Below are positions 63,600 through 64,000 of a stretch of DNA of 64,000 nucleotides, in pieces. Source of the DNA: an uncultured Saprospiraceae bacterium. Its GTDB lineage: Bacteria; Bacteroidota; Bacteroidia; Chitinophagales; Saprospiraceae. Location: assembly GCA_937959115.1 (NCBI GenBank), contig CALGAW010000059.1, positions 1-64,000 on the forward strand, in the 5' to 3' direction. The first letter of the stretch is position 1. Each line of letters opens with the position of its first letter. The position numbers and the translations under genes were made by a program. The notes below the pieces were generated by a model that was not told the DNA's origin, did not search any database, and saw only the letters and a program-made list of their open reading frames with translations.

Positions 63600-63671
63600 T
63601 TAACTTTATGACCAGAAAGTTTTTTAGCTTTCCTTTAATTGTTTTTGACATTAACATCTAATAATTTAACT

Positions 63672-63971
63672 ATGCGTTTTAACACAGATATCCTCGAACA
63701 GGAAGATGTATTAGTAGAAGAATTGACAGATACGGGCAGTGCCTACCGATTGATTGTATGGAATGATGATGAAAACACCTTTGACTGGGTCATCAAATCC
63801 TTCATGGAAATATGTGGGCATACAGTAGAACAAGCAGAGCAGTGCTCCCTCATTGTGCACTTTAAAGGAAAAGCAATCGTAAAAACAGCTGACCTCAAAA
63901 CAATCCGTCCTATGAAAGAAGGATTGATCGATCGTGGTATCAATGCGACTTATGAACTAGCAGAGGCTTAA
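63672..63971 (+). CDS. clpS: ATP-dependent Clp protease adaptor ClpS
   Basis: The 99-residue protein has the ClpS core: YRLIVWNDDENTFDWVIKSF and later HFKGKAIVKTADL. It delivers N-end-rule substrates to ClpAP in the cytoplasm. I start at MRFNTDIL (63672) rather than at the frame start 63639, because the added residues do not match the family. It is downstream of the peroxiredoxin gene. Confidence 0.93.
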   Translation: MRFNTDILEQEDVLVEELTDTGSAYRLIVWNDDENTFDWVIKSFMEICGHTVEQAEQCSLIVHFKGKAIVKTADLKTIRPMKEGLIDRGINATYELAEA

Positions 63972-64000
63972 TTTATGGTCAAATTTTAAAGCAATACAAA

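Noticed and set aside
1-64000. CRISPR, prophage, transposase, rRNA
   Set aside because: No repeat-spacer pattern, no phage or transposase motifs and no rRNA segments were seen.

Overview
The window looks like a chromosomal segment of a member of the Bacteroidota, probably near the marine Saprospiria. This is inferred from several things: promoters of the TTG-N20-TANNTTTG type, many SPII lipoproteins, a subtilase with a type IX secretion-like C-terminal tail, a viroplasmin-RNase H fusion, a TPR gene beside ribH, and DxNGAD calcium-loop tails on a secreted enzyme. Coding density is high and genes sit in short runs on both strands. I saw no rRNA, confident tRNA, CRISPR array, prophage or transposase.

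Layout. 1-608 holds no convincing gene but several hairpins. 609-2427 (minus) encodes a six-helix membrane protein and a lipoprotein with two CAP domains. 2826-8697 (plus) carries a TlpA-like lipoprotein, a TIR-like/SDR fusion coupled to a lipoprotein inorganic pyrophosphatase, a ferredoxin and a gamma-carboxylase-like (HTTM) protein. 8723-16622 (mostly minus) has a Fic enzyme, a six-cysteine secreted peptide, an HabB-like protein (plus strand), a sulfotransferase, a 51-residue membrane protein, an arylsulfotransferase, an M14 peptidase and an MBL hydrolase coupled to ribH. 17385-19508 holds a TPR protein, phosphatidylcholine synthase and thioredoxin.

19811-26895 has a hydrolase-like protein without its serine plus an overlapping secreted partner (plus strand), and then a minus-strand run: subtilase, Nudix, eIF1-like factor, prmC, methyltransferase. 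27623-31255 (plus) carries two paralogous secreted proteins, mnmA and a lipoprotein. 31353-39382 mixes an acyl-CoA ligase, lipoproteins, a DJ-1-like protein, a hydrolase and rluE. RluE closes a minus-strand operon with a RecB-like helicase and an FAD dehydrogenase that extends to 44202.

44646-47388 is an overlapping amidase / unknown / murI operon on a cell-wall theme. 47485-54670 holds housekeeping genes (M32 peptidase, RNase H, GNAT) and small membrane or lipoprotein genes. 54948-58295 is a very large secreted polysaccharide-lyase-like enzyme. 58371-59985 holds an MpaB-like protein and an orphan SUKH protein. 60173-62886 (minus) is an MbnH-MbnP-type diheme/copper cluster with a second MbnP-like lipoprotein. 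A peroxiredoxin and clpS end the window.

The strongest candidates for new biology are the TIR-like/SDR fusion, the sulfotransferase cluster with its tiny membrane protein, the MbnH cluster with two substrate-like proteins, the six-cysteine peptide, and the catalytically altered hydrolase pair. All functions are inferred from motifs read by eye; no database search was run.
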